DNA of 57,486 bases from an uncultured Clostridia bacterium (GTDB lineage: Bacteria > Bacillota > Clostridia > Oscillospirales > Acutalibacteraceae): NCBI GenBank assembly GCA_946041635.1, contig CAMGDG010000002.1, positions 1 through 57,486 of the forward strand, written 5' to 3'. The translations under genes were made by a program, and so were the position numbers. This document shows positions 47,776 to 57,107 of the stretch, piece after piece. The notes beneath the pieces were generated by a model. It was not told the DNA's origin, did no database searches, and worked only from the letters and a program-made list of their open reading frames with translations. Numbering within the stretch: the stretch's first letter is position 1; each line of letters starts with the position of its first letter.

Positions 47776-48693
47776 ATGACAATCAGAGAAATGCAGGAGG
47801 AAATCCTCCGCTTAAAAAAAGAAAAGGATATTTGCGTATTGGCTCATAGCTATGTTGCCCATGAGATAATTGAGGTCGCAGATTTTACGGGCGACAGTTT
47901 TCAGTTGAGCGTGCTTGCCGAAAAAGCAAAGCAGAAAACCGTGCTTATGTGCGGAGTGCGCTTTATGGCGGAAACCGTGAAAATTCTATCGCCCGATAAA
48001 AAAGTTGTCCTTGTAAGCCCCGTTGCAGGCTGTCCCATGGCAGAGCAAATGGATAAACAGCTTATAACACAGATAAAAAAGGAATATCCGGATTATACGG
48101 TCGTGGCTTATATCAACACAACGGCGGAGCTTAAAACCGTTTGCGATGTTTGCGTAACATCATCATCGGCTGTGAAGATAGTCAGCAGAATTGACAACGA
48201 TAAAATTCTTTTCATTCCCGACTGTAATTTAGGAGCATATGTAGCGGAACAGCTTCCCGAAAAGACCTTTAAGCTTCTTCACGGCGGCTGTCCCATCCAT
48301 GCAAGAATGAGCAAAAGAGATGTGGAAAGAGCACGCAGCCTTTATCCGAATGCACTGTTGCTTGTTCATCCCGAGTGTGTTCCCGAGGTTGTAAAAGAAG
48401 CTGATTTTGTGGGCTCAACCTCCGCCATAATGAATTTTGCAAAGCAAAGCGATAAAAAGGAGTTTATAATCGGTACAGAAATCAGCATTGCCGAGCATTT
48501 GCAGTATGAGTGTCCCGAAAAGAGCTTCTATCCGCTTTCAAAGGAGCTTATATGCACCAATATGAAATCCACAACTCTTGCTGATTTGTATAATGCTGTA
48601 AATGGCAGAGGCGGCGAAGAAATAGAACTCGACAGCGACACAATAAGAGATGCCAAAAAGTGCATTGATAAAATGCTGGAGTACGGCGGATGA
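47776..48693 (+). CDS. nadA: Quinolinate synthase
   Basis: AHSYVAHEIIEVADFTGDSFQLSVLA, CGVRFMAETVKILSPDKKV, GCPMAEQ, VHPECVPEV. Confidence 0.95.
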   Translation: MTIREMQEEILRLKKEKDICVLAHSYVAHEIIEVADFTGDSFQLSVLAEKAKQKTVLMCGVRFMAETVKILSPDKKVVLVSPVAGCPMAEQMDKQLITQIKKEYPDYTVVAYINTTAELKTVCDVCVTSSSAVKIVSRIDNDKILFIPDCNLGAYVAEQLPEKTFKLLHGGCPIHARMSKRDVERARSLYPNALLLVHPECVPEVVKEADFVGSTSAIMNFAKQSDKKEFIIGTEISIAEHLQYECPEKSFYPLSKELICTNMKSTTLADLYNAVNGRGGEEIELDSDTIRDAKKCIDKMLEYGG

Positions 48694-49760
48694 AAAAAGC
48701 AATAATCGCAATGAGCGGCGGCGTGGATAGCTCTGTCGCCGCTTTACTTATGAAAAAAGCAGGGTATGACTGTATCGGCGCCACAATGAAGCTTTATACC
48801 AACGAGGATGCAAATATAAGCCGTGAAAACGGATGTTGTTCACTTTCCGATGTTGAAGATGCAAAAAGCGTGGCGCATAAATTGGATATGCCCTTTTATG
48901 TGTTCAATTTCACCGATAAGTTTCACGAATGTGTAATTGATAATTTTATAAAAGCATATGAAAACGGTCAAACACCTAACCCTTGTATCGACTGTAATAA
49001 ATATCTTAAATTTGACAAAATGCTTGTCAGAATGAAAGAGATAAACTTCGATTATGTTGTTACAGGTCACTATGCCCGCATTGAATATGATGAAAACAGC
49101 GGCAGATATCTGCTGAAAAAAGCCGTTGACGACACAAAAGACCAAAGCTATGTGCTGTATATGCTTAATCAGGAGCAGTTAGCCCACATAAAGTTTCCGT
49201 TGGGCGGTTACACAAAGGCGAAAATCCGTGAAATTGCCGAGGAAAACGGCTTTGCCAATGCAAGAAAGCATGACAGTCAGGATATTTGCTTCGTTCCCGA
49301 CGGTGATTACGCAGGATTTATTGAGTGCTATTCGGGTAAAACCTTTGAAAACGGCGATTTTACCGATAAAAACGGTAATGTGCTGGGCACTCATAAGGGT
49401 ATTATCAATTATACAATCGGTCAGCGTAAGGGCTTGGGAATAGCCTATAAAAAGCCTTTGTATGTCTGCGATATTCAGCCGCTTACAAATAAAGTTATTC
49501 TTGGCGATAACGAGGATTTGTTCACGGACGAACTTACGGCTGATAATGTGAATATTATCGCAAAACCCGATTTGTATGAGCCTGTGCGAGTTTGCGCCAA
49601 GGTGCGTTACCGCCATAAGGAACAGCCTGCAACGGCATGGCAGACCGAAGATGGGCTTCTCCATGTAAAATTTGACGAGCCGCAAAGAGCCATAACAAAA
49701 GGGCAATCGGTAGTCCTTTATGACGGAGATACAGTTGTAGGCGGCGGCATCATAATCTGA
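48690..49760 (+). CDS. mnmA: tRNA-specific 2-thiouridylase
   Basis: AMSGGVDSSVAALLM, PNPCIDCNKYLKF, SQDICFVPDGDY, GQRKGLGIAY. Confidence 0.96.
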   Translation: MKKAIIAMSGGVDSSVAALLMKKAGYDCIGATMKLYTNEDANISRENGCCSLSDVEDAKSVAHKLDMPFYVFNFTDKFHECVIDNFIKAYENGQTPNPCIDCNKYLKFDKMLVRMKEINFDYVVTGHYARIEYDENSGRYLLKKAVDDTKDQSYVLYMLNQEQLAHIKFPLGGYTKAKIREIAEENGFANARKHDSQDICFVPDGDYAGFIECYSGKTFENGDFTDKNGNVLGTHKGIINYTIGQRKGLGIAYKKPLYVCDIQPLTNKVILGDNEDLFTDELTADNVNIIAKPDLYEPVRVCAKVRYRHKEQPATAWQTEDGLLHVKFDEPQRAITKGQSVVLYDGDTVVGGGIII

Positions 49761-49779
49761 AAATTGTTTCTTTTTTCGC

Positions 49780-49812
49780 AATACTGCGTGTCTTTCGGCT
49801 CGCAGTATTTTT
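49780..49812 (+). terminator. Intrinsic terminator after mnmA
   Basis: AATACTGCG...CGCAGTATT then TTTG. Confidence 0.7.
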
Positions 49813-49823
49813 GTGATTAGTAT

Positions 49824-49970
49824 GGGCGATGCACGAATCGCCCGCAGCCGGCGACATCGACAGCCCGCAAGAATTTTGTAAAATTAACGGTGCGCCGAGG
49901 TCGTCGCACCCTACAAGCAAAACCATATAATTGCACAAAACTTGTAGGGGACAGAGCCCAACATCGTCCC
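49824..49970. repeat. REP/BIME-like cluster of inverted repeats
   Basis: GGGCGAT-GCACGA-ATCGCCC (49824-49843); GGTGCG...CGCACC+CTACAAG (49889-49917) facing CTTGTAG+GGGAC...GTCCC (49941-49970). Confidence 0.7.
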
Positions 49971-50011
49971 GCAAAATCATATATCAACCCACGGTGAAAA
50001 CCATATTATTG

Positions 50012-50140
50012 CCCCCTCTGACGAGGGGGCTGTCGCCGTATGGCGACTGGGGGAGAGAAAAACTATTGGACAATAGAATGGTTTCCTCTCACTTCGTTAT
50101 TTCGTGAACAAAATGCCACCTCTCTCGTCAGAGGGAGGTG
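50012..50140. repeat. MITE-like/REP-pair element with 11-bp inverted ends
   Basis: CCTCTGACGAG (50015-50025) and CTCGTCAGAGG (50124-50134) inverted; internal GTCGCC-GTAT-GGCGAC. Confidence 0.7.
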
Positions 50141-50202
50141 TTTTATATATTGAAATATAATCCGTATTCTGTTACAATAAAACCAAATAAAACTCTGGGG
50201 TA

Positions 50203-52677
50203 ATGAAAATGAAAAACTATTTATTAAACGGCGAGTGGAAAATGCTCCGTGAAAAAACAGGGGAGAGCTTCAGCGTTTCTGTCCCATGTGATAACTATAC
50301 CCAGCTTTTGGCGGCAGGCGCAATTCCCGACCCATATTACGGCACAAATGAAAAAGATGTGCAATGGGTGGGCAGGGAAAAATGGATTTACGAAAAAACA
50401 TTTTCCCTGAAAGACGAGGATTTGGAATGCAGACGGATTCTCCTGTCCTGCAAGGCTCTTGATACACTGTGCGAGGTTTATATAAACGGCGCTTTGGCAG
50501 GAAAAGGCGAAAATGCCTTTATAAAATATGAGTTTGATATTAAGTCACTTGTAAATTCGGGTGAAAATACCGTAAAAATCATTTTTATGCCTCCCGTGGA
50601 GTATGCCGAAAATCTGCAAAATGAAAAACCTCTTCCCAAAAACTGTAACGGTACAGACGGCATCGCATATATTCGCAAGCCTGCTTGCCATTTCGGCTGG
50701 GATTGGGGTCCCTCAATACCTCTTTCGGGAATAACCGACGATATTTCCGTTTTGTGCTTTGATAACCGCCTTGAAGATTTAAAAATAAAGCAAATTCATA
50801 AAGACGGCAAGGTAACTCTTAAAATAAATCCCATTGTTGACGGAACAGGGGTTGCCGAGGGAAAAGTGATTTGCCCCGACGGTGTCGAAATTCCCTTCAA
50901 GGGAGAAAGCGAAATTGTAATAGATAACCCCGAACTATGGTGGACGCATGAACTTTCGGGCAAGGAGCGTCAGCCTCTTTATACGGTAACTGCGGAGCTT
51001 GACGGTTCAAGTATCACAAAAAAAACAGGACTTCGCACAATCCGCCTTGACCGTGACGCCGACGAATTCGGCGGAAATTTCTGCTTTTATCTTAACGGCG
51101 TGCCCATATTTGCAAAGGGAGCAAACTGGATTATTCCCGATTCTCTTATCGGCAGATGCACAAACGAAACGGTTGACTATTACATAGACAGCGCTTTGCA
51201 GGCAAATTTCAATATGATAAGAATTTGGGGCGGCGCATATTACGCAAGCGATTATTTTCTTCAAAAGTGCGATGAGTGCGGCTTGCTCATTTGGCAGGAC
51301 TTTATGTTTGCCTGCCTTATGTATCCTTTTTATGAGGACGATTTCCGGGAAAATGTAATGGCTGAAATCAAGTATAATGTGGAGCGTATGAAGCATCACC
51401 CCGCTATTGCGCTTTGGGGCGGAAATAACGAGATTGAAACAATGTTCTCATATATGCCTGCAAATCTTAAAATAGTTCAGTGGTACAAAAAGTTCTTTTA
51501 CGAGATTTTAAAAGATTTTGTAAACGAGGTTGACGGCGATATTCCCTATATCCCCACTTCACCCATCGGCGAGGATTTCAGAAAAGGCGTAACAGGGGAT
51601 GCCTGGGGCGATACCCATATGTGGAATGTGTGGCACGGTCAAAAGCCCTTAAACTATTACCGTAAGCGTATGACGCGCTTTTGCAGTGAATTCGGGCTTG
51701 AATCTCTGCCCTCTGCCGACGCTGTTCGTACCTTTGCCGAGGAAAAAGATATGGGGCTTACCACCGAGGTGTTTAATTCCCATCAGAAGTGTCGAAACGG
51801 CAACCGTAAAATGCTTTTCTATCTTCTTGAAAAGTTTTACGAGGCAGAGCATTTTGAGGATATGGTCTATATGACAGGTCTTATTCAAAAAGAGTGTATT
51901 GCCGACGCCACCGAGCATTGGCGCAGAAACAGAGGACGCTGTAACGGCTCTCTTTTCTGGCAGTATAACGATTGCTGGCAGGCTCCCTCTTGGTCAAGCG
52001 TGGATTACACAGGCAAATGGAAACCCTTGCAGTACCACGCAAGGCATTTCTTTGAGCCTTTGTGCGTGTCCGTTGAGGAAACTAAAAACGACTTTAAAAT
52101 CTATTGCATAAACGATTTGACCGCAGAACAGAGCGTAACAATTTCTTATACCCTTGCGTCCCTTAACGGCAAAGTCCTAAAAGAAAACACGCTTGAAACA
52201 GTATTAAAGCCGCTTTCAAGCACAGCGGTTGCCCATGAAAAGGTGAGCGGAAACAAAAAGGATATGTTCTTATCCGTTAAGATGATGAAAGACGGTGTCG
52301 TCATATCACAGCGCACAAAGATATTCGTTCCCGACCGTGATTTGTTGCTCACCGGCGGTACAATAAAGAAAACCGTGTCTTATAATGACGGAGAATTAAC
52401 GGTAAAACTTATTTCTCCCGTATTCTGCCGCAGCGTTATGGTAGATATAAAGGATTTCCCCACACCGTTTTCCGATAACTACTTTGACCTTTTGCCCAAC
52501 GAGGAAAAGACAATAACGGTAAAAACCGATAAAGAGTACAATTCGGAAGATGTCACGGTAAAATCCCTTGCGGATATTCCTGTTAAAAAATCCAAGCTTA
52601 AATCACGGCTGTACCGCATAAAATTTGCCCTTGAGCCCGAAAACATTGCAAATTGGTTTTGGTATTCGGTAAACTGA
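50203..52677 (+). CDS. Beta-mannosidase-like GH2 family protein
   Basis: FHFGWDWGPSIPLSGI-type motif (CHFGWDWGPSIP), RIWGGAYYASDYFLQKCDECGLLIWQDFMFAC, HPAIALWGGNNEIE. Confidence 0.9.
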   Translation: MKMKNYLLNGEWKMLREKTGESFSVSVPCDNYTQLLAAGAIPDPYYGTNEKDVQWVGREKWIYEKTFSLKDEDLECRRILLSCKALDTLCEVYINGALAGKGENAFIKYEFDIKSLVNSGENTVKIIFMPPVEYAENLQNEKPLPKNCNGTDGIAYIRKPACHFGWDWGPSIPLSGITDDISVLCFDNRLEDLKIKQIHKDGKVTLKINPIVDGTGVAEGKVICPDGVEIPFKGESEIVIDNPELWWTHELSGKERQPLYTVTAELDGSSITKKTGLRTIRLDRDADEFGGNFCFYLNGVPIFAKGANWIIPDSLIGRCTNETVDYYIDSALQANFNMIRIWGGAYYASDYFLQKCDECGLLIWQDFMFACLMYPFYEDDFRENVMAEIKYNVERMKHHPAIALWGGNNEIETMFSYMPANLKIVQWYKKFFYEILKDFVNEVDGDIPYIPTSPIGEDFRKGVTGDAWGDTHMWNVWHGQKPLNYYRKRMTRFCSEFGLESLPSADAVRTFAEEKDMGLTTEVFNSHQKCRNGNRKMLFYLLEKFYEAEHFEDMVYMTGLIQKECIADATEHWRRNRGRCNGSLFWQYNDCWQAPSWSSVDYTGKWKPLQYHARHFFEPLCVSVEETKNDFKIYCINDLTAEQSVTISYTLASLNGKVLKENTLETVLKPLSSTAVAHEKVSGNKKDMFLSVKMMKDGVVISQRTKIFVPDRDLLLTGGTIKKTVSYNDGELTVKLISPVFCRSVMVDIKDFPTPFSDNYFDLLPNEEKTITVKTDKEYNSEDVTVKSLADIPVKKSKLKSRLYRIKFALEPENIANWFWYSVN

Positions 52678-52702
52678 ATGATTATGAAAGAAGGAGGCCG
52701 TT

Positions 52703-52730
52703 GTGGCACCCTCCGTAAGGAAGGTGCCAC
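52703..52730. terminator. Hairpin downstream of GH2 gene
   Basis: GTGGCACC...GGTGCCAC. Confidence 0.5.
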
Positions 52731-52732
52731 AG

Positions 52733-52928
52733 TTATATTCGCCAAAGGCGAGTGATATTGCTTCGCAGTTGTATTTGGGCTACGCCCAAGTCATATTCGC
52801 TTCGCGAGTTTTGAAGGCGAATATAATATCACGAAAACCGATAGGTTTTCATATCACTCTTTAGAAATATCTCGCCTTTGGCGAGGTGTTCTAAAGAATA
52901 TCACTGTGAGACCAGTCTCACAATATCA
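52733..52928. repeat. Hairpin array II: consecutive stem-loops joined by AGTnnTATT / ATATCA linkers
   Basis: Left linkers AGTTATATT, AGTGATATT, AGTTGTATT, AGTCATATT; central ATATTCGC...GCGAATAT (52793-52824); right linkers ATATCA at 52826, 52851, 52898, 52923; stems TCGCC/GGCGA, TTGGGC/GCCCAA, GAAAACC/GGTTTTC, CTCGCC/GGCGAG, TGTGAGAC/GTCTCACA. Confidence 0.88.
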
Positions 52929-53010
52929 CTTATTATTCTTATCTTTGAGATAGGTTAATGTAAAAATATGTACTCCCGTTACGCACCTTTTGAAAATGCG
53001 TAACCAACTA

Positions 53011-53042
53011 TGACACTTTCAAACTGAAAGTGTCAATTTTTA
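53011..53042. terminator. Terminator-like hairpin
   Basis: TGACACTTTC-AAACT-GAAAGTGTCA-ATTTTTA. Confidence 0.7.
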
Positions 53043-53102
53043 TATAAAAATAAAGAAGGGAGACAACTTCCTTACGAAGTGTCTCCCGTTAGGTCTCCTT
53101 TT

Positions 53103-54389
53103 TTATATCAATTTTCCTATGCAAAATTCAGAATCATAATCGGTAATCAAAACATCAATAATACTCCCAATACCGGCATTGCCCATAACCTTAACAGGTG
53201 TGTAATTCGGCGTGTATCCGAACATTTCACCGTCTTTCTGCTTGCCTTCAATAAGCACGGAAACGGTTTTGCCTATCTGATTTTTCAGAAACTTCGTCCT
53301 GATTTTGTCCGCAACTTTTGAAAGCTCGGCAACACGGTGTCCCTTTACGCTTTTTTCAATCTGCTCCTCCATTTTATCAGCAACCGTTCCGCTTCTACGG
53401 GAATAGGGGAAGATATGTATTTTCTCAAAGCCGATTTTTTCGGCAAATTTTACCGTATCACTAAAATCTTCTTCTGTTTCCTGCGGGAACCCTACCATAA
53501 TATCCGTGGTGAGTGTGCAGTCCTTAAAGCTTTTGCGAAGTTTATCGCAAAGTGCGGCATATTCCTCTGCGGTGTAGTGCCTGTTCATTTTTTTCAATGT
53601 CTTATCGCAGCCGCTTTGAAGTGAAATATGAAATTGCGGACACAGTTTTTCACATTTTACAAGTTTTTCAATAAGCTCGTCCGTGATATGGTCGGGTTCA
53701 AGAGAGCCTAACCGTATTCTTTCGATTTTTTCGTTTTCCGCCGCCGCAAAAACTGCGTCCGATAAATCCAAATCTCCGCCCTTGCCGTATGCGGAAAGAT
53801 TTATGCCCACAAGCACAATCTCACGGTATCCGTTGTCAGCCAGCGCCGCTACTTCTTTTTGTATGTCCTCAATAGGCTTTGAGCGAACTCTGCCTCTCGC
53901 TTTCGGGATAATGCAGTAGGAGCAAAAACGGTCACAGCCGTCCTCAATTTTTAAAGTTGCCCTTGTTCTTTCCTCAAAATCCGTTATCCCCGATGAAATA
54001 AGCCCCTCTCCGCTCTTGTGGCAGTCAAGGTGCAACACTCTGCCGTCATCGTTAAAATATTCGCTTAAAGACTCAACAAGCTTTGAGTTGTTTCTGTTGC
54101 CCAGAACTATATCCGCCTCTGTAAGCTTTTTTGCCATTTCGGGAAAGGATTGGGGCATACAGCCTGTGAGCACAACCGTGCTTTCGGGATATTTATTTTT
54201 ATAATGACGCACGCATTGGCGTGTTTTTCTGTCGCTCTCGCTTGTAACGGTGCAGGAATTTATAACAAAAATATCTGCGTCCTGCTCATTTTCCGTAATC
54301 TCATAACCGCTCTTTTTAAGCATTTCACGCATTTCCTGCGTTTCGTACTGATTAACCTTGCACCCCAGCGTGTGGAAAAAGACCTTCAT
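53103..54389 (-). CDS. mtaB: tRNA t6A37 methylthiotransferase (MiaB/MtaB family)
   Basis: TLGCKVNQYETQEM, INSCTVTSESDRKTRQ, DGCDRFCSYCIIPKARGRVRS. Confidence 0.92.
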   Translation of the reverse strand: MKVFFHTLGCKVNQYETQEMREMLKKSGYEITENEQDADIFVINSCTVTSESDRKTRQCVRHYKNKYPESTVVLTGCMPQSFPEMAKKLTEADIVLGNRNNSKLVESLSEYFNDDGRVLHLDCHKSGEGLISSGITDFEERTRATLKIEDGCDRFCSYCIIPKARGRVRSKPIEDIQKEVAALADNGYREIVLVGINLSAYGKGGDLDLSDAVFAAAENEKIERIRLGSLEPDHITDELIEKLVKCEKLCPQFHISLQSGCDKTLKKMNRHYTAEEYAALCDKLRKSFKDCTLTTDIMVGFPQETEEDFSDTVKFAEKIGFEKIHIFPYSRRSGTVADKMEEQIEKSVKGHRVAELSKVADKIRTKFLKNQIGKTVSVLIEGKQKDGEMFGYTPNYTPVKVMGNAGIGSIIDVLITDYDSEFCIGKLI

Positions 54390-54487
54390 AATTTCATTTC
54401 ACCTCGACAAAATAATTGTAACACACTTTTTATTTTTTTCATATAATAATTTGTCCTTTTCATAATATTTCTACGGGAGGGACATAT

Positions 54488-55642
54488 ATGAAGAAAATAA
54501 TATCCGTTTTGTTGTGCGTTTTAATGATAATACCTCTGTCTGTCATATCTTTTGCAGAGGAGGAAAACACATCTGCTCTGACTCTTACGGCAAAATCGGC
54601 AATTCTTATGGAGATTTCAAGTGGCAGGGTACTCTTTTCAAAAAATCCCGATGAAAAACTGCCCCCGGCGTCAATTACAAAAATTATGACGCTTTTGCTC
54701 GTAACGGAAGCGTTGGACGACGGCAGAATTACGCTTGAAGATACGGTGGCGGCAAGTAAAAACGCCTCGTCAAAGGGCGGCTCGCAGATTTGGCTTAAAG
54801 AGGGAGAGCAAATGACCGTTCACGAGCTTATAAAAGCCACGGCGGTTGCAAGTGCCAACGATGCCTGTACAGCGTTGGGAGAGCATATCGCAGGGGACGA
54901 GGATTCGTTCGTGGTAATGATGAACGAAAGAGCAAAAGAACTGGGTATGATGAATACCTGCTTTGAAAACTGCTCCGGACTTGACGATACAACAACAAAT
55001 CACTATTCAACTGCCCGAGATATAGGCATAATGAGCTGTGAACTTATGAAGCATGAGAAAATCAAAGAATATACAACTATTTGGATGGATAGCCTCAGAA
55101 ACGGCGAAACAGAGCTTGTAAACACAAACCGCCTTGTACGCTTTTATGAGGGTACAACGGGGCTAAAAACAGGAACAACCTCAAAGGCGGGATATTGCGT
55201 CAGCGCAACTGCCGAACGCAACGGAATGGGGCTTGTCGCCGTGGTTCTTGGCAGTGATAACAGCACCGACCGCTTTGAGGACGCAAAAAAAATGCTTAAC
55301 TGGGGATTTGCAAACTACGCCGTTTATCAGCCCACGGTTGACGCTTCCCTTATTACGGGTGTAAGCGTATTGTACGGAAAGCAAAATACAATCGCTCCCA
55401 TAGTTGGTGAAATCAGCCCCATACTTATAAAAAAAGGTGCGGAGGACAAAATTACTCAAAGAGTTGACCTTTGCGTTGATGTTGAAGCCCCCGTTGAAAA
55501 AGGGCAGAAGCTGGGCACCGTTTATTTTGAAAGCGACGGTGAAATTTTGGCGGAATGTCCCATAATCAGCGAAAATTTCGTGGGCAGAAAAGGATTAGTA
55601 TTTGTTTTTATGCTTTTATGGTCTACTTTTGCAAAAAAATAA
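54488..55642 (+). CDS. D-alanyl-D-alanine carboxypeptidase (DacA/DacF-like penicillin-binding protein)
   Basis: Signal peptide; PPASITKIM (SxxK), VASANDAC (SxN), LKTGTTSKAGYC (KTG). Confidence 0.94.
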   Translation: MKKIISVLLCVLMIIPLSVISFAEEENTSALTLTAKSAILMEISSGRVLFSKNPDEKLPPASITKIMTLLLVTEALDDGRITLEDTVAASKNASSKGGSQIWLKEGEQMTVHELIKATAVASANDACTALGEHIAGDEDSFVVMMNERAKELGMMNTCFENCSGLDDTTTNHYSTARDIGIMSCELMKHEKIKEYTTIWMDSLRNGETELVNTNRLVRFYEGTTGLKTGTTSKAGYCVSATAERNGMGLVAVVLGSDNSTDRFEDAKKMLNWGFANYAVYQPTVDASLITGVSVLYGKQNTIAPIVGEISPILIKKGAEDKITQRVDLCVDVEAPVEKGQKLGTVYFESDGEILAECPIISENFVGRKGLVFVFMLLWSTFAKK

Positions 55643-55718
55643 TAAATTTCTATTGAAAAAAGTCCGCTTTTAGGGTAAAATAATATAAAACCAATGGCAA
55701 AGCGAGGACTAATTTAAA

Positions 55719-57056
55719 ATGGCTTTAAAGCTTAACGACAAATATGTCAAAAATTTCGTAAGTGAAGAAGAACTTAAAAGTATGGCGCCCGCAGTTGAAG
55801 CGGCGCACAATAAGATAGTTAATAAGAACGGCGAAGGCTCCGACTTTTTGGGTTGGGTTGATTTACCCGTTAATTATGATAAAGAAGAATTTGACAGAAT
55901 TAAAAAAGCGGCGGCAAAAATCAAGAGCGATTCAAAGGCTCTCGTTGTTATCGGCATCGGCGGTTCATATCTGGGTGCAAGAGCCGCTGTCGAATTTGTA
56001 AAGTCACAGAATTACAACCTTGTAAAAAAAGATACGCCCAATATTTATTTCAGCGGTAACAGCATAAGCGGCAATGCTCTTTCGGAGCTTGTTGAGCTTG
56101 TAAAGGATGTTGATTTTTCCGTCAATGTTATTTCAAAATCGGGCACAACAACCGAGCCCGCAATCGCTTTCCGCATTTTCCGTGAGCTTCTTATTGAGAA
56201 GTACGGCGAAGAGGAAGCGGCAAAAAGAATTTATGTTACAACCGATAAAGAAAAGGGTACTTTAAAGGAATTCTCCGATAAGGCAGGATATGAAACTTTC
56301 GTAGTCCCCGATGATGTGGGCGGCAGATACTCTGTTTTAACAGCGGTAGGTCTTCTTCCCATTGCCGTTGCAGGAATTGATATTGATAAGATGATGCAGG
56401 GCGCTCAGGATGCAAGAAATGCTTATTCTGTTTGTGATGTAGAAAAGAACGATTGCTATAAATATGCGGCACTTCGTAATATTCTTCACAAAAAGGGCAA
56501 GGCTGTTGAGCTTATGGTGGCTTATGAGCCTGATTTCACAATGATGAACGAGTGGTTTAAGCAGCTTTTCGGCGAGAGCGAGGGCAAGGACGGCAAGGGC
56601 ATTTTCCCTGCAAGCGTTATCTGCTCAACCGACCTTCATTCAATGGGCCAGTATATTCAGGACGGCGTCAGAATGTTGTTTGAAACCTCCGTCGTTTTCA
56701 CATCTCCAAAAAGACAGGTCGAAATTAAAGAGGACAGCGTTAATGCCGACGGACTTAATTTCCTTGCAGGCAAAACAATGGATTTTGTAAACCGCAAGGC
56801 ATACGAGGGTACAATTTTAGCCCATGTGGACGGCGGCGTTCCCAATATCTGCATTGAGTGCCCCGAAATGAACGAATATGAGTTCGGATATCTTGTATAT
56901 TTCTTTGAAAAGGCTTGTGCCGTTTCAGGCTATATTTTAGGGGTAAATCCCTTTAATCAGCCCGGCGTTGAAAGCTATAAAAAGAATATGTTTGCACTTC
57001 TCGGCAAGCCCGGATATGAAGCGCAGCAGGCAGAGCTTTTGGCAAGATTGGGTTAA
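55719..57056 (+). CDS. pgi: Glucose-6-phosphate isomerase
   Basis: [58 protein letters not shown]. Confidence 0.96.
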   Translation: MALKLNDKYVKNFVSEEELKSMAPAVEAAHNKIVNKNGEGSDFLGWVDLPVNYDKEEFDRIKKAAAKIKSDSKALVVIGIGGSYLGARAAVEFVKSQNYNLVKKDTPNIYFSGNSISGNALSELVELVKDVDFSVNVISKSGTTTEPAIAFRIFRELLIEKYGEEEAAKRIYVTTDKEKGTLKEFSDKAGYETFVVPDDVGGRYSVLTAVGLLPIAVAGIDIDKMMQGAQDARNAYSVCDVEKNDCYKYAALRNILHKKGKAVELMVAYEPDFTMMNEWFKQLFGESEGKDGKGIFPASVICSTDLHSMGQYIQDGVRMLFETSVVFTSPKRQVEIKEDSVNADGLNFLAGKTMDFVNRKAYEGTILAHVDGGVPNICIECPEMNEYEFGYLVYFFEKACAVSGYILGVNPFNQPGVESYKKNMFALLGKPGYEAQQAELLARLG

Positions 57057-57107
57057 AAAGGAAATAACCGCTTTCAGCGGATAATAAATACACAGGAGGA
57101 GATAATA

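Noticed and set aside
52733-52928. CRISPR array or simple tandem repeat
   Set aside because: Stems are unrelated to each other and only short linkers recur.
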